NCBI RefSeq assembly: GCF_003265705.1
Contig: NW_020312785.1
Location: 131,174,861-131,238,860, forward strand
Direction of reading: 5' to 3'
Origin: Callorhinus ursinus
Lineage: Eukaryota; Chordata; Mammalia; Carnivora; Otariidae
DNA length: 64,000 nt
Shown: positions 35,175-46,779 of the stretch, in pieces
How the letters are laid out: each line of letters opens with the position of its first letter
How positions within the stretch are numbered: the first letter of the stretch is position 1
Position numbers and translations under genes: made by a program
Notes under the pieces: generated by a model
Seen by the model: the letters and a program-made list of their open reading frames with translations, nothing else
Databases searched by the model: none
Told to the model about the DNA's origin: nothing

Positions 35175-35380
35175 GCTTTTCATTGCTCATAAGTAAAGTT
35201 AAAACTCTAACCAGATCTTAATGATCTGGCCTTTAACTATATCTCCATGAGGTTTTAGAAGGCCACTGAGCCAGTGGTGGAAATAGATCTCTTTCTTCCT
35301 TTGTCTCCATCTCTTTCATTCTTTTGCTGGCTTCCTGCTCCATTTAGAGCCCATCCAGTCTGGTCCTCAGGCTGACCTTC
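35175..35380 (+). mobile_element. L2-like LINE fragment, plus strand
   Basis: 'cattgctcataagtaaagtt', 'tgatctggcctttaactata' and the following CT-rich text match the order of an L2 internal segment. Decayed. Confidence 0.5.
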
Positions 35381-35510
35381 TTATACAAGGTGGCCACCAA
35401 GAGATAGAAATCATCTCATAGAGGATTTAAGTGTCTAGTCTTCCATGGTCTCTAGCCATCAGGTCAACATAGGTTACCTGGCTTCCTTCTTATTCCAAAC
35501 ACCAAGAATT

Positions 35511-35575
35511 TTTGTTTGTTTGTTTGTTTTTTGTTTTTGTTTTTGTTTGTTTGTTTGGTTGGGTTTTTTTTTTTT
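35511..35575 (+). repeat. T-rich simple repeat, (TTTG)n then poly(T)
   Basis: Repeated 'tttg' and 'tttttg' units followed by a run of T ending at 'gcagg'. Low-complexity DNA. No SINE body is attached to it on either side. Confidence 0.9.
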
Positions 35576-37493
35576 GCAGGTTGGGGGAGGAAGATGGCAT
35601 GTTCTGCTAGGCCTAGCTTGGCTCTGATTTGCTATTTTCAAGGGCATAAGGAAATTCCAGCTTTTTTTCCTGTGTGGGCACCCATAGAAAAGTCTGGGTT
35701 GTCACTTGGCACCTACCTTGACACGGACACCCCTCCCAGCTCTCCCTGCTATGTTAATCTCATGCCATTGTTTCATGAGGGATATCCGCAAGGCAGCCAA
35801 CTTACCATGTTTCAGGAAAGACATAGAAAGCACAGGTCTCTTGGCCTGGTATTCCTCAAATCTTTCTGGAAGACTTCATCACTTCTCCTTTTTACCAATT
35901 CTAGGACATGGGAATAGCAGCATGGCAAGAGATGGACCACCATCTGAACTTTCTCTCCTCCTCCTCCTTTGCTCAAGTACTTGGGGAGCAAGGATCCATT
36001 CTGTTTGATTATATATCTACTACATTCATTGTGGTCTTGAATTGGCTTTTATGTACCATTAACTGGCCTAATTTGAGAACTTATTATTCCTGGGACATAA
36101 GAATGGGATGATAAGGTTACTCCTAAGGGGAGTAAAGAATATGAGACCACATGAACTAATTCTTCATAATATTACTCTATCACACCTGGAATCTGGCTCA
36201 CACTCTTCAGGCTTTTCTGTGTCCTGTGTTAATGGAACTTTTGGAAAGACCCAACCCGACACCTGGCTATGAAAAGATCTCTCCTCTGCACTCCCAAATG
36301 GCATATTTCATTCCTACTGATCCTCAGTGATAAATCTAGTTTGATTTTGCTATGTCTCTGTTCACATTTGGACTTTTTTGGATCATCTCCTTCTTGGAGC
36401 TGCATTTTTGTTTATTCCAGAAACTCCATGATCCCTTCAGTTTTTCCCTCCTCTTAGTCCCAGCATGCCATGCAGCTGGTGCAGCTGGGAAATCTATACC
36501 ATCCCCCTGCTGAGGGATAATTACAGCAATTATAGCCTAGACTAGTATTTCAAAGAAGCAGTATTTCTACATCATTGTTAAAATTGGTTCAATTTGCCAT
36601 GTGATTTGAGTGGTAAACACTTTTTTCCAATATTGTGAATTTCAGAACATTCTACTGTCAGTGCTACAGAAATCTGGAAAATGTATGGCTTATGATAATG
36701 CATTCGGCCAGAGTACAAACAACCAGAAAGGCTCTAGTTTACTATACAAGATGTTATGGCACGATTCAGCTGTCTTCGGAAGGGGATTTGGCAATTTGAG
36801 CAGAGAAATAGGAAATACTTTCAAACTAAATAAGCGTAATGGGATAAAAATTAGAAAGAAAAATGGTAACATGCAAACCAGAGTAATTTCTTTCAAGTAA
36901 CTTAAAGACAATTAAGTTCAAATAGGAGTCTGGTTCCAATATAATTCAATCCACCAAAGGTTAAATTTTCTTAGACTACATGTAAAGCACTCATGGACTA
37001 AGTTTCCCTTCAATTGACCACTTTGTCCTCCCCGTGTTCACATTTTAATGGAAAAAAAAAACTGTGAAAAATGAAATTCACTCTACATTCTTATGGCCTC
37101 CAGCTAAGTATGATCCCAAAGAGCTAATGATTCTTCAAAAGCATCAGATTTATGAACCATGGTAATGGAAAAGGGAGAATTAGGTAAAGTGTTTCTCCTA
37201 TTGACTTTATCCTAACTAGACCAATGGAAACCCCAATGAAAGTAATTTTATCTAAGAGGATTTTCTTTTAAATAGTTTCATATATTTCTGTAACTCATTA
37301 AGTTAAGGGATAAATTGGAATCCGCTTTTTCTCCCACAACTTGCTGAGGGTATTAGCAAGCCACAAATAATAAAAGGATCTAGAAATTTCAGAGTTTAGA
37401 AAAATTGCTCAAATTACTTCCTATTGCCTGAAAATTTAGCTATGTATCCTTTTTTCTTTTTATCTGAGCACATTTTTAGATTCAAAGTTTACT
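35576..37493. other. Unassigned sequence without recognised repeats
   Basis: One of the longer repeat-free stretches. Overlapping frames at 35,516-36,111 (67-133 codons) and 36,610-36,900 (96 codons) have no domain, no plausible splice structure and no coding-like composition that I can see. Could be intergenic or intronic. Confidence 0.4.
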
Positions 37494-37510
37494 TAATCTG
37501 ACCAGTTCTT

Positions 37511-37688
37511 TTTTTTTTTTTTTTTAAAGATTTTTACTTATTTATTTGACAGAGAGACACAGTGAGGGAGGGAACACAAGCAGGGGAAGTGGGCCGAGCA
37601 GAGCCCAATATGGGGCTCGATCCCAGAACCCTGGGATCATGACCCAAGCCGAAGGCAGATGCTTAATGACTGAACCACCTATGCACCC
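37511..37688 (-). mobile_element. Can-SINE, minus strand
   Basis: Long T run, 'ttacttatttatttgacaga', 'tggggctcgatcccagaacc', 'ctgaaccacctatgcaccc'. The 17-bp duplication 'taatctgacc(a/c)gttctt' is at 37,494-37,510 and 37,689-37,705. A short deletion has removed part of the GA-rich middle. Confidence 0.96.
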
Positions 37689-37749
37689 TAATCTGACCCG
37701 TTCTTAAGCAGGAGGTTTCCCATCCCCCTTTTCTGAACATAGTATGTAC

Positions 37750-38215
37750 CGGTCAACTACGGGTATAATAGTGTAACCACCACAATAACAAAAATCACAA
37801 AATCTTAATAGCACACACAGCTAAGCATCTATCCAGCTCAAGATTCACTGGATGGTCTGGGAGTCAGCTGATTAATACCAGGCTTGACCATGTGGCTCAG
37901 TTCCACATGCCTCTCATCTTCTTTTTGGGATACACAGACTAATTTGAATGCATTTTTCTTGTAGCAACAGGAAGAATTGCAAGAAAATTGGAATGAAAAC
38001 ATTCAAGATCTCTTAAACCTAGGCTCATAGCTGATACTCTGTGTCTTCTGTCTTCCTCTATTAGCTAAAGCAAGTTATGTAGCTAAACCCAATGTCAAGA
38101 GATAGGAAAATATATTTCACTTCTTTAATGTGAAAAATGGCAAAGTCACATGGGAAAGGGTAGGAATATCGGAAAAGGTGAAAATTTGGGGCTAATAATA
38201 CCATCAAACACACAA
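37750..38215 (-). mobile_element. Old LTR-like repeat, minus orientation
   Basis: 'ggatggtctgggagtcagct', 'tccacatgcctctcatcttc', 'gctaaagcaagttatgtagc' and 'gcaaagtcacatgggaaagg' follow the order of a reversed MaLR-class LTR. The subfamily and exact ends are uncertain. Confidence 0.5.
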
Positions 38216-38315
38216 CTTTTGTGTCATTCAAGACTAAAATAGGAAGGACAAAGACTTGATAAATATCAAGTCCATAATAGAGAAAAATACATGTATTGAT
38301 TGATTCATCTATTCA

Positions 38316-38870
38316 TTTACTGTACCAGTAATCTGTTGTTGTGTAATCAATTATCCCAAAACTTAGCAGCTCAAAAAATACACTTTATTATCTGATAGTT
38401 TCTGTAGGTCAGGAATCAAACTTGGCTGGGTCCCCTGGCTCTGGATCTCTTATAAGCCTGCAGTCATATCAAGGTTGGACTGAGAAGAATCTACTTCCAT
38501 GGTTGTTGATAGGATTTAATTCCCACAGTCTGTTAAACTGAGGCTTTGGTTCCCCATGAGTTGGTGGCTGGAGGTCTCTCTCAGCTCCCCGCCATGGTGG
38601 CCTCTCTGTAGAACATATTAGAACATTTTGCCAGCAAGAGTGCAAGAGTGAATTCCAGCAAGAGAGAGTGGAAAGTAAGATGGGAGTCGCGGTCTTCTGT
38701 CACCTAATCTTACAGGATTGGCATCCAATGCTGTATTCTGTTTGTGAGAAGCAAGTCACTAGGTCTGGCACAACTCAAGGGGAAGGGAATTACAGAAAGG
38801 CCATGGAGGCCAAGAGAGCAGGGGTCATTGCGAATCATTTCAGAAGCTGTCTAAAACATCCAATCACTCT
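38316..38870 (-). mobile_element. MaLR LTR (MLT1-like), minus orientation
   Basis: Left end 'ctgttgttgtgtaatcaatt', then 'ccaaaacttagcagctcaaa', 'gatagtttctgtaggtcagg', 'gaagcaagtcactaggtctg' and 'agaagctgtctaaaacatcc'. Reversed, this is the MLT1 order ending in the 'taagccnctaagttttggg' block. Solo LTR; no internal part seen. Confidence 0.7.
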
Positions 38871-39069
38871 TCAACTTGTGGAGCTTCTGCTATGTGTAAA
38901 ACCCTGGGTTTAGAATGTATGTATGCAGATGTGAAGAAACATGCATTTTTTATATGGCTGATTGAGCCATATAAAAAATAAGAATAAAAAACATGTTCAG
39001 TCCCTAATAACCCCATGGCTGGATTACCATATGCCAAAGCATCTTCAATTTTTTACTCTATTTAGAAAC

Positions 39070-40030
39070 TTTTACTGTACCTATAACATTCAGGATAAAA
39101 TTCTAGTTCCTTAGATTATACCCATTTTGATCCAACACCTATCTATACATCTAGTCCCAGATTTTCTCCATTTCCTAGACTACTAATTTCATGAAATTTT
39201 AATAAGATTTAACATTGAGTTTGGTAAATACTAGTCAAAAAAGGCTAAGTTGCTTTGGATATCATAGGGTTTCTCAGAACTTTCAGTATGCTAAAATGTG
39301 CATATAATCTGCACTCTTTCCCAAACATTTTACACATTTAACTATTGAATCCCTTCATCACATAGTATTTCAGGAGACTCATAATTCTTATGAATACTGG
39401 ACTCAACTTATTTCTGTGACTGGGTCTCTTCTATTGTCTGATCCAGCTTGTCTCTGAAATCATCATGCTATTACTGCTTTCTAAGTGTCCTCACATCCTG
39501 GCTTTTCTGCCTAGAATGTTCTGCTTTCCATCATCCTCTTAATTTAAACTAGATCCTTGGGGTGCCTGGGTGGTCCAGTCAGTTAAGCGGCTGACTCTTG
39601 ATTTCGGCTCAGGTCATGATCTTGGGGTCCTGGGATAGAGCCCCGTGTCAGGCTCCATGCTCAGTGGAGAGTCCGCTGGAGATTCTCTCCTTCTCCTTCT
39701 GCCTCCCCTCCCACTATGCACGTGCTCTCTCTCTGAAAAAAAAAATTAAACTAGATCCTTAAAAACTCAGCTCAAAAATCACCTCCTCTAAAAACCTTAC
39801 CCTGGTTTCTTTTCTCTGTGCTTTACCAGTAACCTGTGTACTGTGCTTATTACATGATGTTGTAAACTGTTTTATTTATTTCTCTCCTCTCCCCATTTCC
39901 CTAAATTGTAATCTTCCTGAGGAAAGACCCATGTATAGCTCCAGTTCATAGCCCTGGTGCCCACAAAGTGTCAGACCTAAGCTACGAAGAACATAATGCT
40001 TTTTGGATGCTAGAATGAATGAAAAATACC
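39070..40030 (+). mobile_element. L2 LINE fragment(s), plus strand, interrupted by a SINE
   Basis: 'acattcaggataaaattcta' (39,085), 'cctggcttttctgcctagaa' (39,495), 'ctcagctcaaaaatcacctc' (39,765) and 'tgtaatcttcctgaggaaag' (39,908) appear in L2 order, ending 'ggatgctagaatgaatgaaa'. 39,180-39,420 is not clearly L2, so this may be two pieces. A SINE splits it at 39,559. Confidence 0.65.
39559..39745 (+). mobile_element. Can-SINE, plus strand, inside L2
   Basis: 'ggggtgcctgggtggtccag', 'gactcttgatttcggctcag', B-box region, CT-rich middle, A run. The exact duplication 'taaactagatcctt' is at 39,545-39,558 and 39,747-39,760. Confidence 0.96.
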
Positions 40031-40840
40031 TGGTTCTTTTTTCATCTGTGGCAGAGATAGTTGGTGTTTCTCCTGTGTTGTGCAGCCTCCCTAGCCATTA
40101 GGCTGAGGACATGTGACTAGTTCTGCCCAAAGGGCTCTAGAGGTCCTATATTGAGACTGTGGAACCACACATGTGGGCATCTTAGATTTCTATGTCATTG
40201 CATGGAGAAAAGCAGCTTTTATCAGACATTAGATGAATGAAATGAAACTATGCAGTGTTAAGTCCCTTATTTTTTGTCTATCTTAATTAAGATGTTACAC
40301 CAAGGCTAGTGGAAGTCTGATGCAGGCATGAGTGTGTAGCATAAAGACTTAAAAAAAAATCCAGCAGACTGAGACAAGTGCTAGGAGATTGCTTTGGAAT
40401 TACCTGGATTCTTTTTAGTTTTGGTCACTAAGAAGCTGCTAGATGCACATCTTCTTTGCAAAGATGCCTGGGGGAAACTTACAGACATGGTAGCAATTAC
40501 TGCTATATTTTACATAGAGCTGCCTAATTTGACTTAGTTTATGCAGAGAAAATGAAGCATACAGAAAGGATGCCAGAATATCCAAGGAAATATACAATAG
40601 TTTAAAGAAAAAGAAGCATTTTATAAAATGAATGACAGCTTTGCTGCCTGCGCTGAGCAAATTCAGTGGAGAATTGCTCAATTTAGCTCTTGTTTTGCCT
40701 AGGCAGTCTAAACTTGAAACTCTAAGAAATTCCTTTTGGATTGATTTGATTACAGCTTGGGTTGTCAGGCCTCTAATTCTAAGAAACAGGAAACTCCTTT
40801 CTTCTTCATTTATGGAAATGTTGGGACTTTTTTGTTGTTG
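40031..40840. other. Unassigned sequence
   Basis: No gene. The 160-codon minus-strand frame covering most of this stretch (40,439-40,921) starts inside the neighbouring L1 remnant and has no domain, so I treat it as chance. Confidence 0.4.
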
Positions 40841-41305
40841 TTGAGATAAAATCTGTGTTAGGTTATGGTTTAATATGTGTATATATTGCAAAGTGGTCAC
40901 CAAAATAAGGTTAGTTAACATTCATTTCTTCACATAGTTATACTTTCTTTTCATAGTGAGAACTTTTCGAATCTACTCTCTTATCAACTTTCGAATATAT
41001 AAGAGTATTGTTAATTATATATATCAGTAACTATATATACCGTACACCATGCTGTGTATTACATCCCCAGAACTTACTCATTTTATATAACTGGACGTTT
41101 GACTATTTTCACCCATTTCTCTCCCTCTCCAACCCCCCACCTTGGTAACCACCAATCTGCTCTCTTTTTCTACGAGTCTTTTTTTTTTTATGTTCCACAT
41201 ATGAATGAGATCCTACAAGACTTGTCTTTCTCTGTCTGACTTACTTTACTTAGCATGATGCCCTCAAGTTGCATCCATGTTTTTTATAAATGGTAGGATT
41301 TTGAG
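40841..41305 (-). mobile_element. L1 3' UTR fragment, minus strand
   Basis: 'ttaacattcatttcttcaca', 'ttacatccccagaacttact', 'tctgacttactttacttagc' and 'atgccctcaagttgcatcca' follow the reversed 3' UTR of an older L1. 5'-truncated, with no coding part. Confidence 0.8.
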
Positions 41306-42000
41306 AAGTTGGGAATTTAGGGTTTTATTTCAGAAGGAAAATGACTGCCTAGAAATCCCAAGGGCTTTGTTTTTTGGTCTAAAGTCTTAGTTGCAAGTAG
41401 CAGAAACTGACTCTGAGCTGAAAAGGGCTTTATTGGGAAGAAATTGTGGAGCCCCCAGAATGAGTGGGAAGGCTGGAGAGCCAGGTTTCAAAACGATTGA
41501 GAGACTGCAGGAACAATTTGTAAGGATACCTTGTCACTACCCAAATCCAGAAATAGTGATTATTCCAGTGGCGGTGGGGGGGTGGGGCGGGAAATCAATG
41601 TCCTCACCTTGATGGAAGGGGTCTAATGCAATCAACCTATTACAAGATAACGTTCGTAGGTTGCCTTGCCCTCACTCCAAGGAAATGTTTTTATAATCAG
41701 AGCTTAGGGTTGGTTGCTGCTGCTGGCAATTGGCAAACTCACTGGTGGTCACAGCCAGTTGACTTTCATGGGAAGATTTCTCTGTGCCTGTTGACTTAGC
41801 CACTTGGTTCAGGAGTTCGCAGGCTGAAGACAGAGGCTGACTGACATTCACTAGATAAAATCATCTAATTACTAAGAGTTTCCTCCACAATGGGACTCTC
41901 TCTGATCCAGCTAAACTATGAGCCACCCCCTATGAATAGGTCTTGAATCATATCTTGAAAAGTTTCTATTTCCAGTAAAAGTGAATAATGATATATATTG
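41306..42000. other. Unassigned sequence, possibly an old repeat
   Basis: 'agttgcaagtagcagaaact' and 'aaagggctttattgggaaga' resemble an old interspersed repeat that I cannot name. No gene. Confidence 0.35.
41576..41591 (+). other. G-quadruplex candidate
   Basis: Sixteen bases containing runs of seven, four and three G separated by single T and C. They can be parsed as four G3 runs with one-base loops, the arrangement expected to form a stable quadruplex. No gene nearby gives it a role. Confidence 0.6.
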
Positions 42001-42001
42001 C

Positions 42002-42620
42002 TGTGGTAGATTATACTCTTTTCCTAATTATTCACACTCCTTCCTATTAAAGAATTATAGAGCCTATCCATTGTCATGTGATTGATAGTTCTCCCTGTAG
42101 AGACAGTTGATTAGGCTTTGCCATGTGACATGACCAATGGAATATGACCAGACATAACATCTGGCAGGGCGCCTGGGTGGCTCAGTCAGTTAAATGTCTG
42201 CCTTTGGCTCAGGTCATGATCCCAGGGTCCTAGAATGGAGCCCCACATCAGGATACCTGCTCAGTGGGGAGTCTGCTTCTGCCTCTCCCTCTTTGCTCTC
42301 TTTCTCTCTCAAATGAATAAATAAAATCTTAAAAAAAAAGACAAACAATAACAACAACAACAAAAATAACATCTGGCATCTTCAGGTAAAACATCAGAAT
42401 GGCATTATGAGTTTTGACATTGTCTCTTTTCACTCTAACATAAGAATGCAATGACATAGATGGGGGATACTTTTTCATTTTGGATATAGGACTGAGAAAA
42501 CATGTAGAACAAAGCTATGGCTCACCCAACATGATAATGAGTGACAAATAACCTTTACTGTAAGCACTCATGTTTTGGGTTTGTTTGAACCACAACTCAC
42601 TGAGCAAAAGATAACTAATA
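42002..42620 (+). mobile_element. Old LTR (MaLR-type), plus orientation, split by a SINE
   Basis: 'ctgtggtagattatactctt', 'ccatgtgacatgaccaatgg', (SINE), 'acattgtctcttttcactct' and 'ttgaaccacaactcactgag' follow the order of an MLT1-class LTR, with its end near 42,620. The LTR text joins perfectly when the SINE and one duplication copy are removed. Confidence 0.65.
42167..42365 (+). mobile_element. Can-SINE, plus strand, inside an LTR
   Basis: 'gggcgcctgggtggctcagt', 'tcatgatcccagggtcctag', CT-rich middle, and an A-rich tail with (AAC)n. The exact 13-bp duplication 'ataacatctggca' is at 42,154-42,166 and 42,366-42,378. Confidence 0.97.
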
Positions 42621-42944
42621 TCTTATTCAATCTTCTACCCATGGGGAAAACTTCTCTTTACTGTCTTTCATGGCTACCCATTAGGAGGGTTATCAGGTTG
42701 TCCACAGTCCCCTTCTAGTTGGTGACGGCACTGTATTCTGGAACTGTCTGTAAGCTAAACTTCTTTCTTTCTCTCCTCAGATCACTGGTTAGAGGAAACT
42801 CCTCAGGAGGCCATAAGTGAGGGCTGAGGGAGAGGTGGCAGAAGACATGAGTGAATATTCAGGGAGTGTAAACCACTTACTCAGGCAAATAACTTATACC
42901 TTTAAGATGTGTCCCAGTTCTTTATCTCTCTCTCTTTCTCTATA

Positions 42945-43012
42945 TAATTCTATCATCTATCTATCTAGCTAGCTAGCTATCATCTATCTATCATCATCAT
43001 CTATCTATCTTT
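42945..43012 (+). repeat. (CTAT)n / (CTAG)n microsatellite
   Basis: Tetranucleotide repeat 'ctat' with an internal 'ctagctagctagctat' block and ATC interruptions. Likely polymorphic. Confidence 0.93.
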
Positions 43013-43139
43013 AATATAGGTAAATATATCAATATGTATCAATCATATGATTATGGTTTTGTTGACTGTGCCTGAGTTTATGGTGTTGCCATTAATTAAA
43101 TAATACTTAATATGTATGTGATGTTACAAGGAGAAGTTA

Positions 43140-43720
43140 CATGGTCAGCTGGCATCCCATGGTGAGGTGTTGGGTCTTCATTTCCCCAGTAGCAAACCAA
43201 GAGATGTTTTTCAAAAGGACAATAGCTTGAAAAGGGCTATTTGTCCCTCAAACCAAGAGATTGCCATTAAAATCTTATGGAATTTTCCACAGAGTAATAC
43301 ATTCTTCCATAAGCCCATCAAGTCTTATCAGATTTGTTGAGTCAAGTGTTAGGGCTGCTCATAAGCAGCTTGGACAAGCTGGAGAATCTCCACTTGCCCT
43401 TAGCTTCACTTAAGTTGACAGCTATTGGAATCAACAGGAAATGGGGTAGAGAAGTACATCAAAGGGTGGTGTATGTTACCTCTAAAACCCAAGAGGGCCA
43501 CCAAGCATTGTGACTTTTTTTTTAATGGTAGGAGGCTCAAGTGGTAGCAAGTTTCTGCCACTTGGAGGGATCTTTCAACATAACCCAGAGCACTAGATCC
43601 CAGAAACTTCACTGGAGGCTCAGGCCCCTATCTTTCCATGAAATGTATTGTCCTCAACCTGGAATGCATGTGTTTATCTAAGGAGGCCAAGGACACTTAC
43701 TACTTTCTGCTCTCTAGGAC
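43140..43720 (-). mobile_element. Degraded endogenous retrovirus pol-like fragment, minus strand
   Basis: A 68-codon minus-strand frame at 43,406-43,612 contains 'QCLVALLGFRGNIHHPL'. This resembles the segment between reverse transcriptase and RNase H in retroviral Pol (a Lys/Ser-rich lead, a 'LxxLxGF' core, then an 'H-P' turn). Flanking text on both sides is non-coding now. No LTR pair, gag or env is visible. If right, this is an old, broken ERV internal region with no coding capacity. The assignment rests on one short motif and could be chance. Confidence 0.4.
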
Positions 43721-44052
43721 TTAATAGAGTGAACTAGTTGGTTACCATGTTTTGTTTATACTTTTTAGTGAGATTTTTGGCAGCTATTTTGCTATTACCC
43801 AATGGCTCTGAAGGTTATGAAGATACTGTTCAGGAGGTTTCGGCTTTATTTTAAATTTTCTTTAGGCTATGTGATATTTCTAATAGGCATGGAATAAGAA
43901 AAATGAAAGGGAGGTATCTAGTGTGGTAGCTTGACTAATTAATTCATAAAGAAGAGAGGTAAGTTATGGGTGGCTGTGACAGAATTAGTAACCATTCTAA
44001 AGAAATCTTGGGTATATTTGCTTATGGGTTGGCCTGTCAACATATGATATCT
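43721..44052. other. Unassigned sequence
   Basis: No gene. Possibly continues the degraded ERV-like stretch, but no motif supports that. Confidence 0.3.
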
Positions 44053-44066
44053 AAGAAGCATATTTA

Positions 44067-44272
44067 TTTATTTATTATTATTATTTTAAGATTTATTCTT
44101 TATTTGAGAGAGAGAGCACAAGCAGGGGGGAGGAGCAGAGGTAGGGGTAGAGGGAGAAGCAGACTCCCTGCTCAGCAGGGAGCCCAACGTGGGGCTTGAT
44201 CCCAGCACCCTGGGATCATGACCTGAGCTGAAGGCAGACACTTAACTGACTGAGCCACCCAGGTGCCCCCCC
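44067..44272 (-). mobile_element. Can-SINE, minus strand
   Basis: (TTA)n-modified tail, 'tatttgagagagagagcaca', 'gtggggcttgatcccagcac', 'gagccacccaggtgcccccc'. The exact 14-bp duplication 'aagaagcatattta' is at 44,053-44,066 and 44,273-44,286. Confidence 0.97.
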
Positions 44273-44286
44273 AAGAAGCATATTTA

Positions 44287-45775
44287 ATCTGTGGCAGTGA
44301 GCTCAACGTTTTTGTGGTCTTAGAACCCTTTAGAAATCAATTAAATCTGTAAACCTTCTACCCCCAAATTCTTTAAATAGATACAGGAGATTTCCCAACT
44401 TGCTGAAGCTCTTTCATAGAGATCTGAGGACTCATGTTAGAACCCATGCTCCAGGAGAACTGCAGGGGTATATATTTGGATGGGAAAGGCTGTATGAGCG
44501 GCTTTGTAAAGCTTGTCTTAGGAGGCTAGAAATCATCCTCTCTCTTGACAATTAAGGCTGCTTATTTCCCCCAATGCCATTACCTTTAATCACTGTCAAT
44601 ATTTTGCTCATGGGCTCTTTCTTCCTTCTCAGGATTTGATTATTGTAATTCTTCATTATGTACATGCTCTTTGGGAATCAAACTCCTTAGGTAAACCTTT
44701 TAAATTGAGCCAGATGCTTTTTATTTAGAATCTGACAGATAAAACAATTTTAGTTCAATTGTGGAAAAAATAAAATATTTATTTCCCTCTTGGCTAGTTA
44801 ATATTGAGTACAGCAAGGTCATTGTGATTTCTGGAAGTCATACATCCCATACACATGTGGGATGATACCAGTATTGCCAATAAACATTTCAGGAAACCGT
44901 GGTACTGCCAAAAATTACATTAGAATTTATCCTAAGGGGACATACTGAATAATCTCTCTGTTCTTTTGCCAGTAATAACATACAGAATCCCTAGAAAATA
45001 GCAATATTTTAACATTTCATTTATTAGTGGGGATAGGCTGGTAATTCAAATAATTTAATTTCAATAAATATTTACTAAGAACTAACAATGGGGCTTATGG
45101 TTCAAGGAGGGCCATCAGAATCATGATGAAAGGTAAAATTGACTTTTAAAAAAGTACAGAAAAATTATGGTAACGTAAGTGGCAAACTGGAATGCATCAA
45201 GGTTTGAGCAATTAGTGGGAGTAGAGGAGGGAGAATTGAAGACAGGAAACTCATGTGACCTTGTCGTTAGGAGCATTCCCCTCTGAGTGCCACAGAGACA
45301 ATTACATTGTCATCTCAGGGAAGGAAATTTCATTATAGTTTCTACTTAGCTGCACTGTGAACAACAGAGTAATAGTAATGGAAATATTGTCTATTGGTTT
45401 TCAACATATAGGGCTAACTTACAGACTAAGTGCAAAAATTAAAAATGTGTCAGAACAGAATGTAAATATTATCAACCTTGACAATGGAAAAATAAAAGCA
45501 TTCCTAAATGAAGTCAAGAAAATGAAAGAGGGAGGAAATGTGGAGGAAAGATAGGGTTGCAAAGATCCTTTTCTTACAAATGTGGGGAGTAAGATTCCAT
45601 TTCTAGTTGGTGGAAAAAGAACTATATTGCATTAATAATCTAAAGTAAAGGTAACCAATAGAAAAACTAAAAATAATGACCTAAACATTAACATTTTTGA
45701 AGTTATCATAACAGTAAGGAAATAATAATATCTAGATTTGATAAATGAAGAGCTAGTAGTATAAACATATTATTT
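44287..45775. other. Unassigned AT-rich sequence
   Basis: No gene. 45,050-45,110 ('tcaataaatatttactaaga') may be a short L2/MIR-like tail. 45,357-45,680 is A-rich and could be a fragment of old L1, but I cannot place it. Confidence 0.35.
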
Positions 45776-45793
45776 AAAATGTGGAGATAATCT

Positions 45794-45995
45794 GGGACGC
45801 CTGGGTGGCTCAGTCAGTTAAGCATCTGCCTTCGGCTCAGGTCATGATCCCAGGGTGCTGGGATCGAGTCCCACATCGGGCTCCTTGCTTGGCAGAGAGC
45901 CTACTTCTCCCTCTACCTGCTCTGCCTGCTGCTCCCCCTGCTTGTGCTCTCTCTCTCTGACAAAAAAAAAATATATAAATAAAATCTTTTAAAAA
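45794..45995 (+). mobile_element. Can-SINE, plus strand
   Basis: 'gggacgcctgggtggctcag', 'ctgccttcggctcaggtcat', 'gggatcgagtcccacatcgg', CT-rich middle, A-rich tail. The 18-bp duplication 'aaaatgtgga(g)(a/g)taatct' is at 45,776-45,793 and 45,996-46,013, one mismatch. Confidence 0.97.
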
Positions 45996-46013
45996 AAAAT
46001 GTGGAGGTAATCT

Positions 46014-46555
46014 TTCAAAGAACCCAAGACATAAATTGTTGCAAGTGGTTTACTCTGGGACAGAGCACTATTGCTTTTTTGTCATTAATGTTTGCAGTGT
46101 ATTTAACTTTGGGCAGGCTTTAATTTGATTAAAATTTTAGAAGACTTTTAAAAAATGAACCAAGTAGTGAGGAAAGGGGAATGGATAAAGCACATTTTCT
46201 AACCTGGAAGAGGTTGTTTGCTATGTGTCCACTTGCCATGTGACTCTGATAAGTGAAGCATGACAAACTGTCATGTCTATGCAGGGTGAATAGTGGTGAT
46301 CAAATGGATTTTTTTTTAATTGATCCATATAGAGCTTTTTTCTTTTCCAGTTTGATCCTGATTGACTTTTAGTAGTCATAGGACAAGAAAGGGTGTATAA
46401 CTGGGTACATAAGAAGGCGGATAATAAAACCACTGAAAAAGCTATTTAGAAATTATGGGATGAAGTGACAACAACAGGAATGGTAGAGTAAGGACCTTCA
46501 AAAATCCTCTCCTCCATAAAGCAATGAGAACAGTGGAAATCAATGTTTTCAATAA
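46014..46555. other. Unassigned sequence
   Basis: No gene and no repeat that I can name. Confidence 0.35.
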
Positions 46556-46566
46556 CCTTGAAAATT

Positions 46567-46768
46567 GGACGCCTGGGTGGCTCAGTCGTTGAGCCTCTGC
46601 CTTCCGCTCGGGTCGTGATCCCAGGGTCCTGGGATCAAGCCTCACATCAGGCTCCCTGCTCCGTGGGGAAGCCTGCTTCTCCCTCTCCTACTCCCCCTGC
46701 TTGTGTTCCCTCTCTCGCTATGTCTTTCTCTGTCAAATAAATAAATAAAATCTTAAAAAAAACCAAAA
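46567..46768 (+). mobile_element. Can-SINE, plus strand
   Basis: 'ggacgcctgggtggctcagt', 'gccttccgctcgggtcgtga', CT-rich middle with 'ctctctcgctatgtctttct', and '(AAATA)n' tail. The duplication 'cc(t/c)tgaaaatt' is at 46,556-46,566 and 46,769-46,779. CpGs are largely retained, so it is young. Confidence 0.97.
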
Positions 46769-46779
46769 CCCTGAAAATT

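Noticed and set aside
40439..40921. 160-codon minus-strand frame, second longest in the window
   Set aside because: It begins inside an L1 3' UTR remnant, has no domain, and AT-rich DNA of this size yields such frames by chance.
42945..43012. Regular CTAT units considered as a functional array
   Set aside because: Ordinary tetranucleotide microsatellite with interruptions.
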